Source: Acidimicrobiales bacterium (GTDB lineage Bacteria; Actinomycetota; Acidimicrobiia; Acidimicrobiales; MedAcidi-G1). From it: a DNA stretch of 64,000 nt. The stretch is from NCBI GenBank assembly GCA_030747595.1, contig JASLKK010000005.1, positions 124,001 to 188,000 of the forward strand, in the 5' to 3' direction. The translations under genes and the position numbers were made by a program. This document shows, in pieces, positions 42,569 through 51,587 of this stretch. The notes under the pieces are model-generated. The model did not search any database. It saw nothing but the letters and a program-made list of their open reading frames with translations, and was not told the DNA's origin. Numbering within the stretch: the stretch's first letter is position 1; each line of letters begins with the position of its first letter.

Positions 42569-44559
42569 GTGGACTGCTCACTGCTCTCGTCGGCAAGCAG
42601 GCCCCTACGCCGGGCACGACCGGTCGGGCTGCCAGCACCGGGGACGGAGGCCAACGCAGTGCCGATGGCCATCACTGCCCCCCCGATCCACAACCAGGCC
42701 ACCAGAGGTTGCACGGTCACCCGGACCACCGTGTTGTCGGACCCGTCACCGGACGCGTCGCCGAGCCCCTCATCGGGGTCGGGTACCGCCAGCACCGCCA
42801 ACTGCACGTCATCGCGGACCGTGGACCGGGTGGCTGGCGTGCCGATGGTCTGCCCGCCGAACGGGAACACGCTGATGGCCGGCTCGAACCGCTCGCCGTC
42901 GACCATCACGGCGACCCGGGTCTCGGTCTTCTCCGGCAGTTTCACGGTCGACAGGCCGTCGAAGACCAACTGGTGGCCGGCGAACGTGGCCCGGTCACCC
43001 ACCGCGTTGAACCGGAACTCGGCCTGGCGGACGAACGACGACGAGCAGGCAAAGGCCACGGCGACCACGGCCACCCCGATGTGGACAACCATCCCGCCGC
43101 TGGACCGTCCCACCAGGCCGCGCAGTCCGCGGGCCCGGACGGCCAGTATCAGGTGCCGCATCGCCCCTCCGGCAGCGAAGCCCCCCAGGCCCACGGCCAG
43201 AGTCGGGGACCAACCGCGGCCCCCTAGGACCACCGCCAGGACCATGGCCGCCGCGCCGGCCATCGCCGGCCAACGCAGCCGGACCGACAGGACCTCTACG
43301 GTTCCCCGGCCCCACGGCAGGGCGGGCGCCACGGCCATGAGGAACAGCAGGGCGAAGCCCACCGGCATGGTCATCCGCTCGAAGTACGGGTTGCCCACGG
43401 CGATCCGATCGCCCTGGGCCGCTTCGACCAGCAGCGGGAACACGGTGCCCAGTAACACCACGAAGGCGAAAGCCCCGAACAGCAGGTTGTTGCCCAAGAA
43501 CGCCCCGGTGCGCGACAACGGCGACTCGATGGACCCCGGCGCCCTGAGGGCGTCACCCCGCCAGGCAATGAGCCCTACCGTGGTGGCCACCACGAGGGCG
43601 AAGAAACCCAACAGCAACGGGCCGATGCCCGACTCGGTGAAGGCGTGGACCGACTCCAGCACGCCGGACCGGGTGATGAACGTACCCAGGATGGTGAGGG
43701 CGAACGTGGCGCACAGCAGCGACAGGTTCCAAACCCGCAGCATCCCCCTTCGTTCCTGGACCATGACCGAGTGGAGGTAGGCGGTGCCGGTCAACCACGG
43801 TAGGAACGAGGCGTTCTCGACCGGATCCCACGCCCAGTAGCCGCCCCAGCCCAGCACCTCATAGGACCACCAGGCACCGAGAATGATCCCCAGGGTTAGG
43901 CATCCCCAAGCCGTCAAGGTCCAACGCCGGGCCTCGAGCAGCCACCCCTCGCCCAGCCGGCCGGTGGCCAGGGCGGCCACCGCCAGGGCAAAGGGCACGG
44001 TGAATCCGACATAGCCGAGGTACAGCACCGGCGGATGGAAGGCCATCAGTACGTGGTTCTGGAGCAGCGGGTTGGGGCCTGGCCCGTCGTAGCCGGCCCA
44101 CGGTTCGAACCGGCCAAAGGGCTGGGCAGGGCCGGCCAGCAAAAGGAAGAAGAAGGCGCAGACGGCGAACATCACCAACAGGGTCCAGCCGACCATCGGG
44201 TCGTCGAGGCGATCCCGGAACCGGCGGACCACTAGCACCAGGTACCCCACGAGGATCAGGACCCACAAGAGAATCGAACCTTCGAGGGCCGACCACAGAG
44301 TGGCCACGTTGAACAGCGCCGGGGTGCGGTGGCTACCGTGCTCGGCCACGAAGGCCACGGTGAAGTCCCGTGTAATCAGCGCCCGTTCCATAACCGCCAC
44401 CTGGCCGACGGCTGCCACGGCCAGCAGCACTGCCCAGGTCCGTGACCGGCCGACCAGCGACGGCGTGCGGGTGGCCAGTCCGACGGCCACGGTGACTATC
44501 CCGGCAACCGAGGCAGCCAGCCCGAGGGCTACAAAGAGCGTTCCGAGGGTGGCGTTCAC
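42565..44559 (-). CDS. ccmF: Heme lyase CcmF
   Basis: Polytopic membrane protein of 664 aa joining heme to apocytochrome c. The WWD motif reads GWGGYWAWDPVENASFLPW about residue 240. Also seen: ALEGSILLWVLIL, NPLLQNHVLMAFHPPVLYLGYVG with a heme-ligand His, and FITRSGVLESVHAF with another. GTG start overlapping the ccmE stop by 4 nt. A longer open frame upstream would run into ccmE. Confidence 0.95.
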   Translation of the reverse strand: MNATLGTLFVALGLAASVAGIVTVAVGLATRTPSLVGRSRTWAVLLAVAAVGQVAVMERALITRDFTVAFVAEHGSHRTPALFNVATLWSALEGSILLWVLILVGYLVLVVRRFRDRLDDPMVGWTLLVMFAVCAFFFLLLAGPAQPFGRFEPWAGYDGPGPNPLLQNHVLMAFHPPVLYLGYVGFTVPFALAVAALATGRLGEGWLLEARRWTLTAWGCLTLGIILGAWWSYEVLGWGGYWAWDPVENASFLPWLTGTAYLHSVMVQERRGMLRVWNLSLLCATFALTILGTFITRSGVLESVHAFTESGIGPLLLGFFALVVATTVGLIAWRGDALRAPGSIESPLSRTGAFLGNNLLFGAFAFVVLLGTVFPLLVEAAQGDRIAVGNPYFERMTMPVGFALLFLMAVAPALPWGRGTVEVLSVRLRWPAMAGAAAMVLAVVLGGRGWSPTLAVGLGGFAAGGAMRHLILAVRARGLRGLVGRSSGGMVVHIGVAVVAVAFACSSSFVRQAEFRFNAVGDRATFAGHQLVFDGLSTVKLPEKTETRVAVMVDGERFEPAISVFPFGGQTIGTPATRSTVRDDVQLAVLAVPDPDEGLGDASGDGSDNTVVRVTVQPLVAWLWIGGAVMAIGTALASVPGAGSPTGRARRRGLLADESSEQST

Positions 44560-45125
44560 CCGCTCGCCGAGGCGTTGCCGTCCGGGAGGCCACAAGCCTT
44601 GAGCTCGGCACCCTCGCCCCGGTAGTCGTTGTCGTGCTTGACCACCATGTGGTCGGTCCGGAGGTGCCAACCGTCAGCGGCCGGTGCAACGAGACCGGGA
44701 GGCACCGGACCACGAACCCACAAGCCCTGCAGGACCACCGGAACCCCAGGTTGGAACAGCTCGGCCGGGTCCCCGAGGTGCACTACGTCGGCCAGGACGT
44801 CACCGGCACACAGGGTGAAGACCACTGCCGACTCGCCGTCCACCTCAACCTCGAGGATTCCTGGCTGGGGCGTGCCAACCACCCGGAACCGGTCGCCGTC
44901 GAGTTCGGAACGCAGCTCCACGGCCCGGTCCGCCTCGTAGAAGAAGAGCGACGCGTCACCCAGGGTCTGGAAAAGGACGGCCACCACGGCCGCCACTAGC
45001 ACCACGAGCACCACGACCGCGCCGGGTCGTCGTTGGACCAAGCCTGATTCGGGACGGGTGGGTACCGGTGTCAGGTCGTCGATCAGGTCGCCTTCTGGCC
45101 CCATCTTGTCGCCGGGATCAGGCAT
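44556..45125 (-). CDS. ccmE: Heme chaperone CcmE
   Basis: 189 aa: a cytosolic tail of about 35 residues, one membrane helix (AVVVLVVLVAAVVAVLF), then the OB-fold domain facing outside. The heme-binding His is in VVKHDNDYRG, the HxNxY-type form (HDENY in E. coli). The unusual early insertion around VVFTLCAGDVLAD is tolerated. The ATG at 45125 overlaps the ccmD stop; a second ATG at 45104 is possible. Confidence 0.9.
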   Translation of the reverse strand: MPDPGDKMGPEGDLIDDLTPVPTRPESGLVQRRPGAVVVLVVLVAAVVAVLFQTLGDASLFFYEADRAVELRSELDGDRFRVVGTPQPGILEVEVDGESAVVFTLCAGDVLADVVHLGDPAELFQPGVPVVLQGLWVRGPVPPGLVAPAADGWHLRTDHMVVKHDNDYRGEGAELKACGLPDGNASASG

Positions 45126-45276
45126 CGCCGGACCCCTGGTCCTCCAACCAACGCCGGTGGGCGTCGGGCACCTGTGCGCTGAGATCCCGTCCGCGTCGGA
45201 TGAGGCGTAGCGCGTAGATCGCCAGCGTGCCCAAGGTGATGCCCCAGCCGGCAATCAGGTAGCCCACATGGGTCAT
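45118..45276 (-). CDS. ccmD: CcmD-like small membrane protein
   Basis: 52 residues, read directly from the sequence: MTHVGYLIAGWGITLGTLAI followed by YALRLIRRGRDL and an acidic C-terminal end. One membrane helix then a basic stretch, as in CcmD, which helps release holo-CcmE from the CcmABC complex. ATG overlaps the ccmC stop (ATGA) and its stop overlaps the ccmE start, exactly where ccmD is expected. Easily missed because of its length. Confidence 0.88.
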   Translation of the reverse strand: MTHVGYLIAGWGITLGTLAIYALRLIRRGRDLSAQVPDAHRRWLEDQGSGDA

Positions 45277-46115
45277 GACGATTCCCCGGGAGACGGGTCG
45301 CCGACTGCCCTACGGAGCTCATCGTCGGGCGTCTCACCGCGACGCTCGACAATGGCGGCTGCCACCGAGTGGTCCAGGGCCGCCCGCTCCAGCCACCCCA
45401 CCCGGAACCGATGCAGTAGCAACCAGGCTAAAACCATGCCCAGCACGAGAAAGCCCAGCATCAGGGTGAACAGGGTGAGGTCCTCGATCTTGAGGTCGCC
45501 GAGGGTGGACTGCTGATGCAGGGTCCGGTTCTCCCACCATTCAACCGACCGGTTGACCAGCGGGAGGTCCAGTACGGCGACAAGCGCCACCACGGCGGCC
45601 CGACGGGAGACCGCCCGGGGGTCTCCGGTGGTGCGTCGCAGGGCTAGGTACCCGGCGAACATCAGGAAGAGGACGAGCGTGGTCATGAGTCTGACGTCGC
45701 CCCACTCCCACCAGGTGTTCCACACCGGTCGACCCCAGATGGAGCCGGTGACCAGCACTAATCCGCAGAACACCGTTCCCACCTCGGCCGCCGCGTGGGC
45801 CGTGACGTCCCACCACGGAGTGCGCCGAATCAGGACCCCGAGGCTGGCCACCGCACAGAGCCCGTAGGCCAGATAGGTCATGACGGCCAGAGGCACGTGC
45901 ACGTAGAGCATCCGCACGGCATCGAACTGTCCGAACTCGGCTCCCGTAGAAGGGTGGATCCGGACGTCGGGATCGGTGAGGACGAAGGCCAGCACTCCGA
46001 GTACAGCCAGGCCGACGAGGGCGAGCACACCTAGCAGGCGCGAACCGCGCGACCCAGTGGTATCGCTTGCCGTGCCTTCCGGCAGGGGTGCTGGGCTCAT
46101 GGGTTCTTCGGCCAT
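45273..46115 (-). CDS. ccmC: Heme handling protein CcmC
   Basis: 280 aa with six membrane helices. The tryptophan-rich WWD motif is present as WGRPVWNTWWEWGDVRLM about residue 127, and VRMLYVHVPLAVM carries the first heme-ligand His. Passes heme to CcmE. A second Met five codons on (MSPAPLPEG) is an alternative start. 12 nt after ccmB. Confidence 0.93.
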   Translation of the reverse strand: MAEEPMSPAPLPEGTASDTTGSRGSRLLGVLALVGLAVLGVLAFVLTDPDVRIHPSTGAEFGQFDAVRMLYVHVPLAVMTYLAYGLCAVASLGVLIRRTPWWDVTAHAAAEVGTVFCGLVLVTGSIWGRPVWNTWWEWGDVRLMTTLVLFLMFAGYLALRRTTGDPRAVSRRAAVVALVAVLDLPLVNRSVEWWENRTLHQQSTLGDLKIEDLTLFTLMLGFLVLGMVLAWLLLHRFRVGWLERAALDHSVAAAIVERRGETPDDELRRAVGDPSPGESS

Positions 46116-46127
46116 CGGGGCTCCCGG

Positions 46128-46811
46128 TCAGTCCTCGACCAATGCGCCGTGAGCTGACGCACCGACCACGGTGAGGACCAGGGCGGCCACAGCCAACAGA
46201 CCGGTCCATGCCCAGCCGTCGACCGCCGCGACACCGAGGGCATCGTCGAACGCCCGGGTGGCCCCGATCAGCACCGGCGCTAGCACCGGAAGCACGAGGA
46301 TCGGCAGGAGGGTCTCCCGCGCCCTCAGCCCCGAGGCCAGCGCGCCATAGAGGGTACCGGCGGCCGCCACGGCGACCCCGGCTGCCACACCGGCCACCAC
46401 CAGCAGGAACCATTCCTCCACGCTCACGCCGTAGAGCACCACGAGTCCGCCGACCAGCAACGCCTCGAGCACCAGCAACTGGACGAATACAGCAGTCGTC
46501 CGTCCCAGGTAGCGGGCCACCGGTGAGAGACCTGACATGCGAAGGGAGGTGCCCGTACCGTCGGCAGAATCCAGCGAGGCCGACCGCTGGATGGCCAGCA
46601 GGGCACTCAACAGCACGGTCACCCAGAACAGCCCAGGGGCGAAGGTTCGAAGGGTCGAATGGTCTGCATCTAGAGCAAAGCCGAACAGCACCAGAACGAG
46701 CACCGCGAACGGCAGAACCTGGTCGACTACGACCCGTGACCGGGCCTCGATACGAAGGTCACGTCCCGCGACTAGTCGGGCGTCGCGCAGAACGGTCCGC
46801 AGCGTGCTCAT
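46128..46811 (-). CDS. ccmB: Heme exporter permease subunit CcmB
   Basis: 227 aa, six hydrophobic segments. ARLVAGRDLRIEARSR at the N-terminus, FWVTVLLSALLAIQRSASLDSADGT and LLPILVLPVLAPVLIGAT are characteristic. With CcmA and CcmC it forms the ABC-type complex that charges or releases CcmE. Starts inside the ccmA stop (4-nt overlap). Confidence 0.92.
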   Translation of the reverse strand: MSTLRTVLRDARLVAGRDLRIEARSRVVVDQVLPFAVLVLVLFGFALDADHSTLRTFAPGLFWVTVLLSALLAIQRSASLDSADGTGTSLRMSGLSPVARYLGRTTAVFVQLLVLEALLVGGLVVLYGVSVEEWFLLVVAGVAAGVAVAAAGTLYGALASGLRARETLLPILVLPVLAPVLIGATRAFDDALGVAAVDGWAWTGLLAVAALVLTVVGASAHGALVED

Positions 46812-47491
46812 CGGATTCCCCCGTCGTCGGTCGCCGACGCGTCGACCACCGCACCCCCGGCCAGTGTCACCGTCCGTGGGGAGAGGGCCGCCACCCGGTC
46901 CAGTTCATGGGACGACACGACCACGGTGCCACCGGCCGCCACCGCATCACCGATCAACGCATCGACGAGATCACGGCCCGCCTGGTCGAGGCCGGCGTGC
47001 GGCTCGTCCAACAGCCACAGTTCAGGCCGGCGGACCACCAGGGAGGCCAACGACGTCCGGCGACGCTGGCCGGCCGAGAGCGTGTGGACCGGCTGATCGA
47101 GCAGACGGTCGGGTACCTCGAGGCGGGACCGAGCCTCGTCGGTCCGACGATCGGCGTCGGCAGCCGACAGGCCGGCGGCCCGAGCCCAGAAACGTAGGTT
47201 CTCCCCCACGGTGAGATCGTCGTACAGCCCGGTCGCGTGGCCTAGGAGCGCCACCCGACGCCGAACCGATCGACGGCCAACCACTTCGGTGAGATCGTGG
47301 TCCAGTACCCGCACCTCGCCGGACTCGGGACGTAGCAGACCAGCGCACAGATGCAGCAGGGTCGTCTTACCGGCCCCGTTGGGGCCCCGCAGGAGGACCG
47401 TCTCACCGGCGTGGATCGTCAGGTCCACGCCGGACAGGGCGGGAAAGCGCCCCAGCAGCGCGACCGCGGCGCGCAACTCGACCACCGACAC
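46808..47491 (-). CDS. ccmA: Heme exporter ATP-binding subunit CcmA
   Basis: 227 aa ABC ATPase. Walker A RGPNGAGKTTLLHL about residue 36, signature LSAGQRRRTSLASL, Walker B LWLLDEPHAGLD, switch His in VVVSSHELDR. First gene of the operon ccmABCDEFGH. The GTG start is fixed by a -10 hexamer 6 nt upstream, predicting a leaderless operon transcript. Confidence 0.93.
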   Translation of the reverse strand: MSVVELRAAVALLGRFPALSGVDLTIHAGETVLLRGPNGAGKTTLLHLCAGLLRPESGEVRVLDHDLTEVVGRRSVRRRVALLGHATGLYDDLTVGENLRFWARAAGLSAADADRRTDEARSRLEVPDRLLDQPVHTLSAGQRRRTSLASLVVRRPELWLLDEPHAGLDQAGRDLVDALIGDAVAAGGTVVVSSHELDRVAALSPRTVTLAGGAVVDASATDDGGIR

Positions 47492-47497
47492 CCCGTC

Positions 47498-47503
47498 ACG
47501 GTA
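47498..47503 (-). promoter_or_regulatory. -10 hexamer of the ccm operon (leaderless)
   Basis: TACCGT with 6 nt to the ccmA GTG. A divergent -10 lies 12 nt away on the other strand. Confidence 0.55.
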
Positions 47504-47514
47504 CCGGCCGGTCG

Positions 47515-47520
47515 TACCCT
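47515..47520 (+). promoter_or_regulatory. -10 hexamer of the septum-formation-like lipoprotein (leaderless)
   Basis: TACCCT with 6 nt to the ATG at 47527. Confidence 0.55.
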
Positions 47521-47526
47521 GACCCC

Positions 47527-48141
47527 ATGTCCGACGCCTTCCGACGCTGTTTCGCTGGTTGGTGGGCGCCAGTGCTCTCGGGCCTGATGCTGCTAGCCGC
47601 AGCCTGTGGGGGCGGCGACGACTCCACCCTGACCGGTTCGCGTGGTGGCGGTCCGGCCGACGAAGCGGGCAACGGTCGGACCGCCACCACCTCGATCGTG
47701 GAGGTTCGACCCACGCAGCCCGATGCCGGGATCCCCGACTGGGTGGGCGAGGTGGTCAACCTCCACGACTTGGAAGCCGGGACTTGCTTCAACAGTTATT
47801 CGTGGGTTCAGGACGACCGAGAGATCGCCATCGATACCCGGGTGCCCTGCCCCGGTCCCCACCAGCACGAGATCTACCTGCGGACCGCCCATCCGGCCCG
47901 GCCCGGCGCACCGTGGCCGGGGGACCGGGAGATGGAGGCCTATGCCCGTGCCGAGTGCTACGCGGCCTTCGCTGGATTCGTGGGACTCATCTTCGAACTC
48001 TCGGAACTCGAGTTGGGCTACCTGACCCCGTCACGGACTGACTTCGAACACGACCGGGCGGTCTTCCGCAACATCCACTGCTTCGTCCACCGCTCCGACG
48101 GGACCGAGTTGGTGGGTACGGCTGCGGGATCCCGCCTCTAG
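47527..48141 (+). CDS. Lipoprotein with septum-formation-like domain
   Basis: 204 aa. Signal peptide ending in the lipobox LLAAAC (Cys about 27), a disordered Gly/Thr linker, then a domain with DLEAGTCFNSYSW, VPCPGPHQHEIYL, ARAECYAAFAGFVG and IHCFVHRSD: four Cys in the pattern of the actinobacterial Septum_form family. The molecular role is not established. The last 4 nt overlap the convergent GH63-like gene. Confidence 0.8.
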   Translation: MSDAFRRCFAGWWAPVLSGLMLLAAACGGGDDSTLTGSRGGGPADEAGNGRTATTSIVEVRPTQPDAGIPDWVGEVVNLHDLEAGTCFNSYSWVQDDREIAIDTRVPCPGPHQHEIYLRTAHPARPGAPWPGDREMEAYARAECYAAFAGFVGLIFELSELELGYLTPSRTDFEHDRAVFRNIHCFVHRSDGTELVGTAAGSRL

Positions 48142-49352
48142 CCAAGATCCACTGGCTGGTCCCCCACCGCGCCTCCCCTCGGCCGGCGGGCCAGCACCAG
48201 GGCCAGGCCGGTCCACGACTGGGGGACGGCTCCCAGGCCGGCGCCGGTGTCGGGGTTCCAGTACTCGGCCATGCCCGAGGCCCATGCCCCTGCCACCGTC
48301 GTCCGAACCAGCAACTCAGCAGCCCCTGGCGAATGGGGAGCCACGGCCCGCACCATCAGGTAGGCCAGCTGCGGCCAGACCGGTCCCCGCCAGTAGGCGT
48401 TGGGATCGAAAACGGGCTCAGCCCGGTGCACGCCGGTCGGACCGGCCGGTCCGCCGTGGGCCAATGGATCCAGGAGCTGAGCTACCACCCGGTCGGTCCG
48501 TCGCTCATCGTCCTCGACCAGCAGTGGCAGCAGGGCGTCCAGCGTTCGGACCCGGCCCGCTCCGTTGGCTGTGGAGCCGGCGTCCACCCAGGTGCCTCGG
48601 TCGTCGTCCCACTGTTCGGCTAGGGCGTCGACCAGCTCGTCGGCGGCCGCCGCAAGGTCATCGTCGCCGGTCACCGTGACCAACTCCCGGGCGTTGAACG
48701 CGATCAGGGCATTGAAGCCCGCGGGCGCCACCGCGAACACCGGGTTGGCTACCGCCTCGCCATCGGAACCGGTCTCAATGGTCGAGGCCAGCCGGTTCTT
48801 CACCGACCGCCACCGATCACGGTCAAAACCGCCGGGGCAGTGGTCGTCCCAGCGGGGTGAGTCGTCAGCCCCCGTCTCCCACGGATGACAGGCCCGGACG
48901 AGGCCTGAGGGATCACGACGGCGACCCCGCAGCAGGAACCACAAGCCAGCGGTGGCCCGCTCGACCACCTCGCCGTCGACCGGTTCGCCGGCCCGCACCA
49001 GTTCGGCCACCGCATGGCCGTACATGGGCGGCTGGGTGATCGACGAGTCGCCCGGTCTCCCCCACAGGTCCTCGTGGAACCCGGGCTGGCGGATGTAATG
49101 CATGTGGGGCACGAACCCCGACGGCGTCTGGGCGGCCAACGCCACCGCCAACTCGCGGCGGGCCCGGTCACTGTCACCGAGGGCCAGCCACACCAGGACG
49201 TGGAAGCACGAGTCCCACAACCACTGCCACGGGTAGACCGTCGAGTTGGGGGCTGCATACCCTTCCGATACCCAGTGGTCGTCCAACATCGTGCGTACGA
49301 CGGCCTCCATCGCATCGCTGTCCGGATCCGGGAGACCCATGGCTCGCTGCAC
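48138..49352 (-). CDS. GH63-like glycoside hydrolase (mannosylglycerate hydrolase type)
   Basis: 404 aa alpha/alpha-barrel hydrolase. PNSTVYPWQWLWDSCFHVLVW near residue 30 with the catalytic-type Asp, TPSGFVPHMHYI, FNALIAFNAREL, AEPVFDPNAYWRGPVWPQLAYL and a C-terminal FAEYW-like MAEYWNPDTGAGLG: the pattern of GH63/mannosylglycerate hydrolases. Cytosolic, no signal peptide. The start is uncertain: GTG 49352 has AGGAG 6 nt upstream, with ATG at 49355 and 49340 as alternatives. The 5' end overlaps the divergent glycosyltransferase. Confidence 0.8.
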   Translation of the reverse strand: MQRAMGLPDPDSDAMEAVVRTMLDDHWVSEGYAAPNSTVYPWQWLWDSCFHVLVWLALGDSDRARRELAVALAAQTPSGFVPHMHYIRQPGFHEDLWGRPGDSSITQPPMYGHAVAELVRAGEPVDGEVVERATAGLWFLLRGRRRDPSGLVRACHPWETGADDSPRWDDHCPGGFDRDRWRSVKNRLASTIETGSDGEAVANPVFAVAPAGFNALIAFNARELVTVTGDDDLAAAADELVDALAEQWDDDRGTWVDAGSTANGAGRVRTLDALLPLLVEDDERRTDRVVAQLLDPLAHGGPAGPTGVHRAEPVFDPNAYWRGPVWPQLAYLMVRAVAPHSPGAAELLVRTTVAGAWASGMAEYWNPDTGAGLGAVPQSWTGLALVLARRPRGGAVGDQPVDLG

Positions 49353-50451
49353 CATCGTCTCCTTTCGTTTCGGCCCCACCGACGGCGTTTCGGTAGTAGC
49401 TCGGATGTGGGCCGACGCCCTGAGCGGGATCGGCTTCGACGTGGACTGGTTGGCCGGCGAGATCGAACCCGGCTGGGACGATCCTCGACCGGTCCGGATC
49501 GTAAACGGCCTCGGCATCGGTAACCCGGAACCCCCGGTCCTCGGCTCCCCCGATGTCAGTTCACTGGTCGACGATGTGGGCGATGCCCTGACTGGCGCCG
49601 ATCTGGTGGTGGTGGAGAACCTCTGCACCATTCCACTGAATCCGACGGCCGCCCGTGTGATGGCAGGCGTGCTGCGAGGCCGGCCAGCCATCCTCCACCA
49701 CCACGATCCACCGTGGCAGCGAGAGCGGTTCGCCCACATGACCGACCTCCCCCCTGACGACGCCGCCTGGCGCCATGTCACGATCAACGACCTCACCCGG
49801 AGGCAGATGGCCGACCGGGGTTTGACTGCGTGGACCATCCGCAACGGATTCGATCCTGACCCGCCAATCGGTGACCGGGACGGCACTCGCGGTCGCCTCG
49901 GCCTCCATCCCGATGACCTCCTGGTGGTGCATCCCGTCCGGGCGATTCCCCGTAAAGCGGTCGATCGGGCGATCGTCCTCACCGAGGCGCTCGGCGGGAG
50001 TCGGCCTTCCGGTGGTCGCCCAGCCACCTACTGGCTACCCGGGCCGGCCGAGGACGGCTACGGCCCCGAGTTGGCCCACCTACTGGCCGCTGCCCGGTGC
50101 CCGGTGATCCGCCAACCGGCCGCCTCACGGGCAGACCTGTACGCGGCGGCCGACGTGGTGGCCTTCCCCTCGACCTGGGAGGGCTTCGGCAACCCACCGG
50201 TGGAAGCCGCCCTGGCCCGCCGACCAGCCACCATCGGGACCTATCCGGTGGCTGACGAGTTGCGGGCCCTCGGCTTCCGCTGGTTCGACGCTGCTGAGCC
50301 CGGCCCGCTCGTCGCGTGGCTGACCGCACCGGCTGACCAACAGGTCGAACTACTGGACCACAACCAGCGAGTGGCGGCCACCGAGTTGTCCACGGATCGC
50401 ATGGCGGCCGAACTGGAAACGCTCATTAACGAGGCAGGCTGGACGCCGTGA
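49339..50451 (+). CDS. GT4-like glycosyltransferase
   Basis: 370 aa GT-B protein. N-terminal MARCTIVSFRFGPTDGVSVV holds the Gly-rich acceptor loop. C-terminal half: VVHPVRAIPRKAVDRAIVL, PVIRQPAASRADLYAAADVVAFPSTWEGFGNPPVEAAL, with the E-x7-E donor motif (EGFGNPPVE). Adjacent GH63-like hydrolase suggests both act on the same glycoside, perhaps a compatible solute or a glycolipid; this is inference. Its stop overlaps the next start (GTGA). Confidence 0.85.
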   Translation: MARCTIVSFRFGPTDGVSVVARMWADALSGIGFDVDWLAGEIEPGWDDPRPVRIVNGLGIGNPEPPVLGSPDVSSLVDDVGDALTGADLVVVENLCTIPLNPTAARVMAGVLRGRPAILHHHDPPWQRERFAHMTDLPPDDAAWRHVTINDLTRRQMADRGLTAWTIRNGFDPDPPIGDRDGTRGRLGLHPDDLLVVHPVRAIPRKAVDRAIVLTEALGGSRPSGGRPATYWLPGPAEDGYGPELAHLLAAARCPVIRQPAASRADLYAAADVVAFPSTWEGFGNPPVEAALARRPATIGTYPVADELRALGFRWFDAAEPGPLVAWLTAPADQQVELLDHNQRVAATELSTDRMAAELETLINEAGWTP

Positions 50452-50726
50452 ACGATCCGATCCTCGTGCGACGGGCCCGGCTGGCCCGAGTGGCCAGTGT
50501 CGGTCAGCGATTGGGCTACCTCGCCTACCTAGTGGCCATTGTCGTGTTCGCCGTGGGCCTGACTACCGGCTTCACCGATGCCTTCGCCACCACTCTGGTG
50601 GTGCTACTGGTGGCCGGATCCTTCGTGCTGGCCCCGGCCATCGTGCTCCACTACGCCGTGCGCGCCGCTGCCGAAGAGGAACGAGCCGAGGAGCAGGCTG
50701 GAGAACAGACCACTCCCAACCCCTAG
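50448..50726 (+). CDS. Small membrane protein, unknown function
   Basis: 92 aa, GTG start overlapping the glycosyltransferase stop. Basic N-terminal 20 residues, two membrane helices (LGYLAYLVAIVVFAVGLTTG and TTLVVLLVAGSFVLAPAIVL), then an acidic Glu/Ala tail. A helical hairpin with both ends inside is likely. Probably cotranscribed with the glycosyltransferase. Confidence 0.75.
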   Translation: MNDPILVRRARLARVASVGQRLGYLAYLVAIVVFAVGLTTGFTDAFATTLVVLLVAGSFVLAPAIVLHYAVRAAAEEERAEEQAGEQTTPNP

Positions 50727-50813
50727 TCGGCAACCGCTAGTCGGTACCCGAAATCCGGGTCCGCCCGGAGGAGGAATCCCCGTCCGGTTGGTCGCCGGGT
50801 ACCGACCTGTGCC

Positions 50814-50819
50814 TACCGT
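50814..50819 (+). promoter_or_regulatory. -10 hexamer of the TetR gene (leaderless)
   Basis: TACCGT with 6 nt to the ATG at 50826. Confidence 0.55.
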
Positions 50820-50825
50820 CACACT

Positions 50826-51500
50826 ATGGCGAACGAGACACTGACCGCCGAGGTGCTGGCGAACACGGTCCCCGACGACAAAGTCCGGGATGAGAAGGAG
50901 AAAACTCCCCGGACTCGTCCACATTCGACGGCAACCCGTATGCCCGCCGCGGAACGGCGTCGCCAGATCCTCGACGTGGCCATCGAGACGTTCGCCCGAT
51001 CTGGCTACCACGACACCTCGATGAACGCCATTGCCCGCGAGGCCGGCGTCACCAAGCCCGTCCTGTACCAGCACTTCGCCTCCAAGCACGAGTTGTTCGA
51101 GCTCCTGCTGGCCGAGACGGGCGACCATCTGATGCGGGCCATCGAAACCGCATCACACGAGGAGACGCCCCGCGAGCGGGTCGAAGCCGGCTTCCGGGCC
51201 TTCTTCCACTTCTTTGAGGATCAACCGTCGGCGTTCACCGTCCTCTACGGCTCGGGCCTGGCCACCGAACCCGAGTTTCGTCGTGTCGTCCGCCGGGTCC
51301 GCGACACGTTCGCCGAACACCTAACCGGTCTGGTGGGTAACCGGAACCACGACGAGGCCCTCGCTCTGGCGGCCGGCATCAACGGCCTGTCCGAGGGGAT
51401 GATTCGCCACTGGATGCACGAGGGGCAAACCCGTCCGGCTGACGAAATGGCCGCCCTGGCCGCCCGTCTGGCGTGGGGCGGCGTCGAGTCGCTGATCTGA
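50826..51500 (+). CDS. TetR/AcrR family transcriptional regulator
   Basis: 224 aa. Charged N-terminal extension of about 35 residues, then a helix-turn-helix: RRRQILDVAIETFARSGYHD and NAIAREAGVTKPVLYQHFASKHELF (residues 42-92). The ligand domain is helical, with AAGINGLSEGMIRHWMHEG near the end, as in several lipid- or acyl-CoA-responsive members. The effector is unknown. Neighbours do not name a target; the acetoacetyl-CoA synthetase 1.7 kb away is one candidate. Confidence 0.92.
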   Translation: MANETLTAEVLANTVPDDKVRDEKEKTPRTRPHSTATRMPAAERRRQILDVAIETFARSGYHDTSMNAIAREAGVTKPVLYQHFASKHELFELLLAETGDHLMRAIETASHEETPRERVEAGFRAFFHFFEDQPSAFTVLYGSGLATEPEFRRVVRRVRDTFAEHLTGLVGNRNHDEALALAAGINGLSEGMIRHWMHEGQTRPADEMAALAARLAWGGVESLI

Positions 51501-51587
51501 TCCGTTCCTGAAGATCCAGTGGTCCAGGAATCCGTCGCTCAGGATCCGGCAGCGCAAGACCCCGACAAATTTGCGCGGGACAACGGT

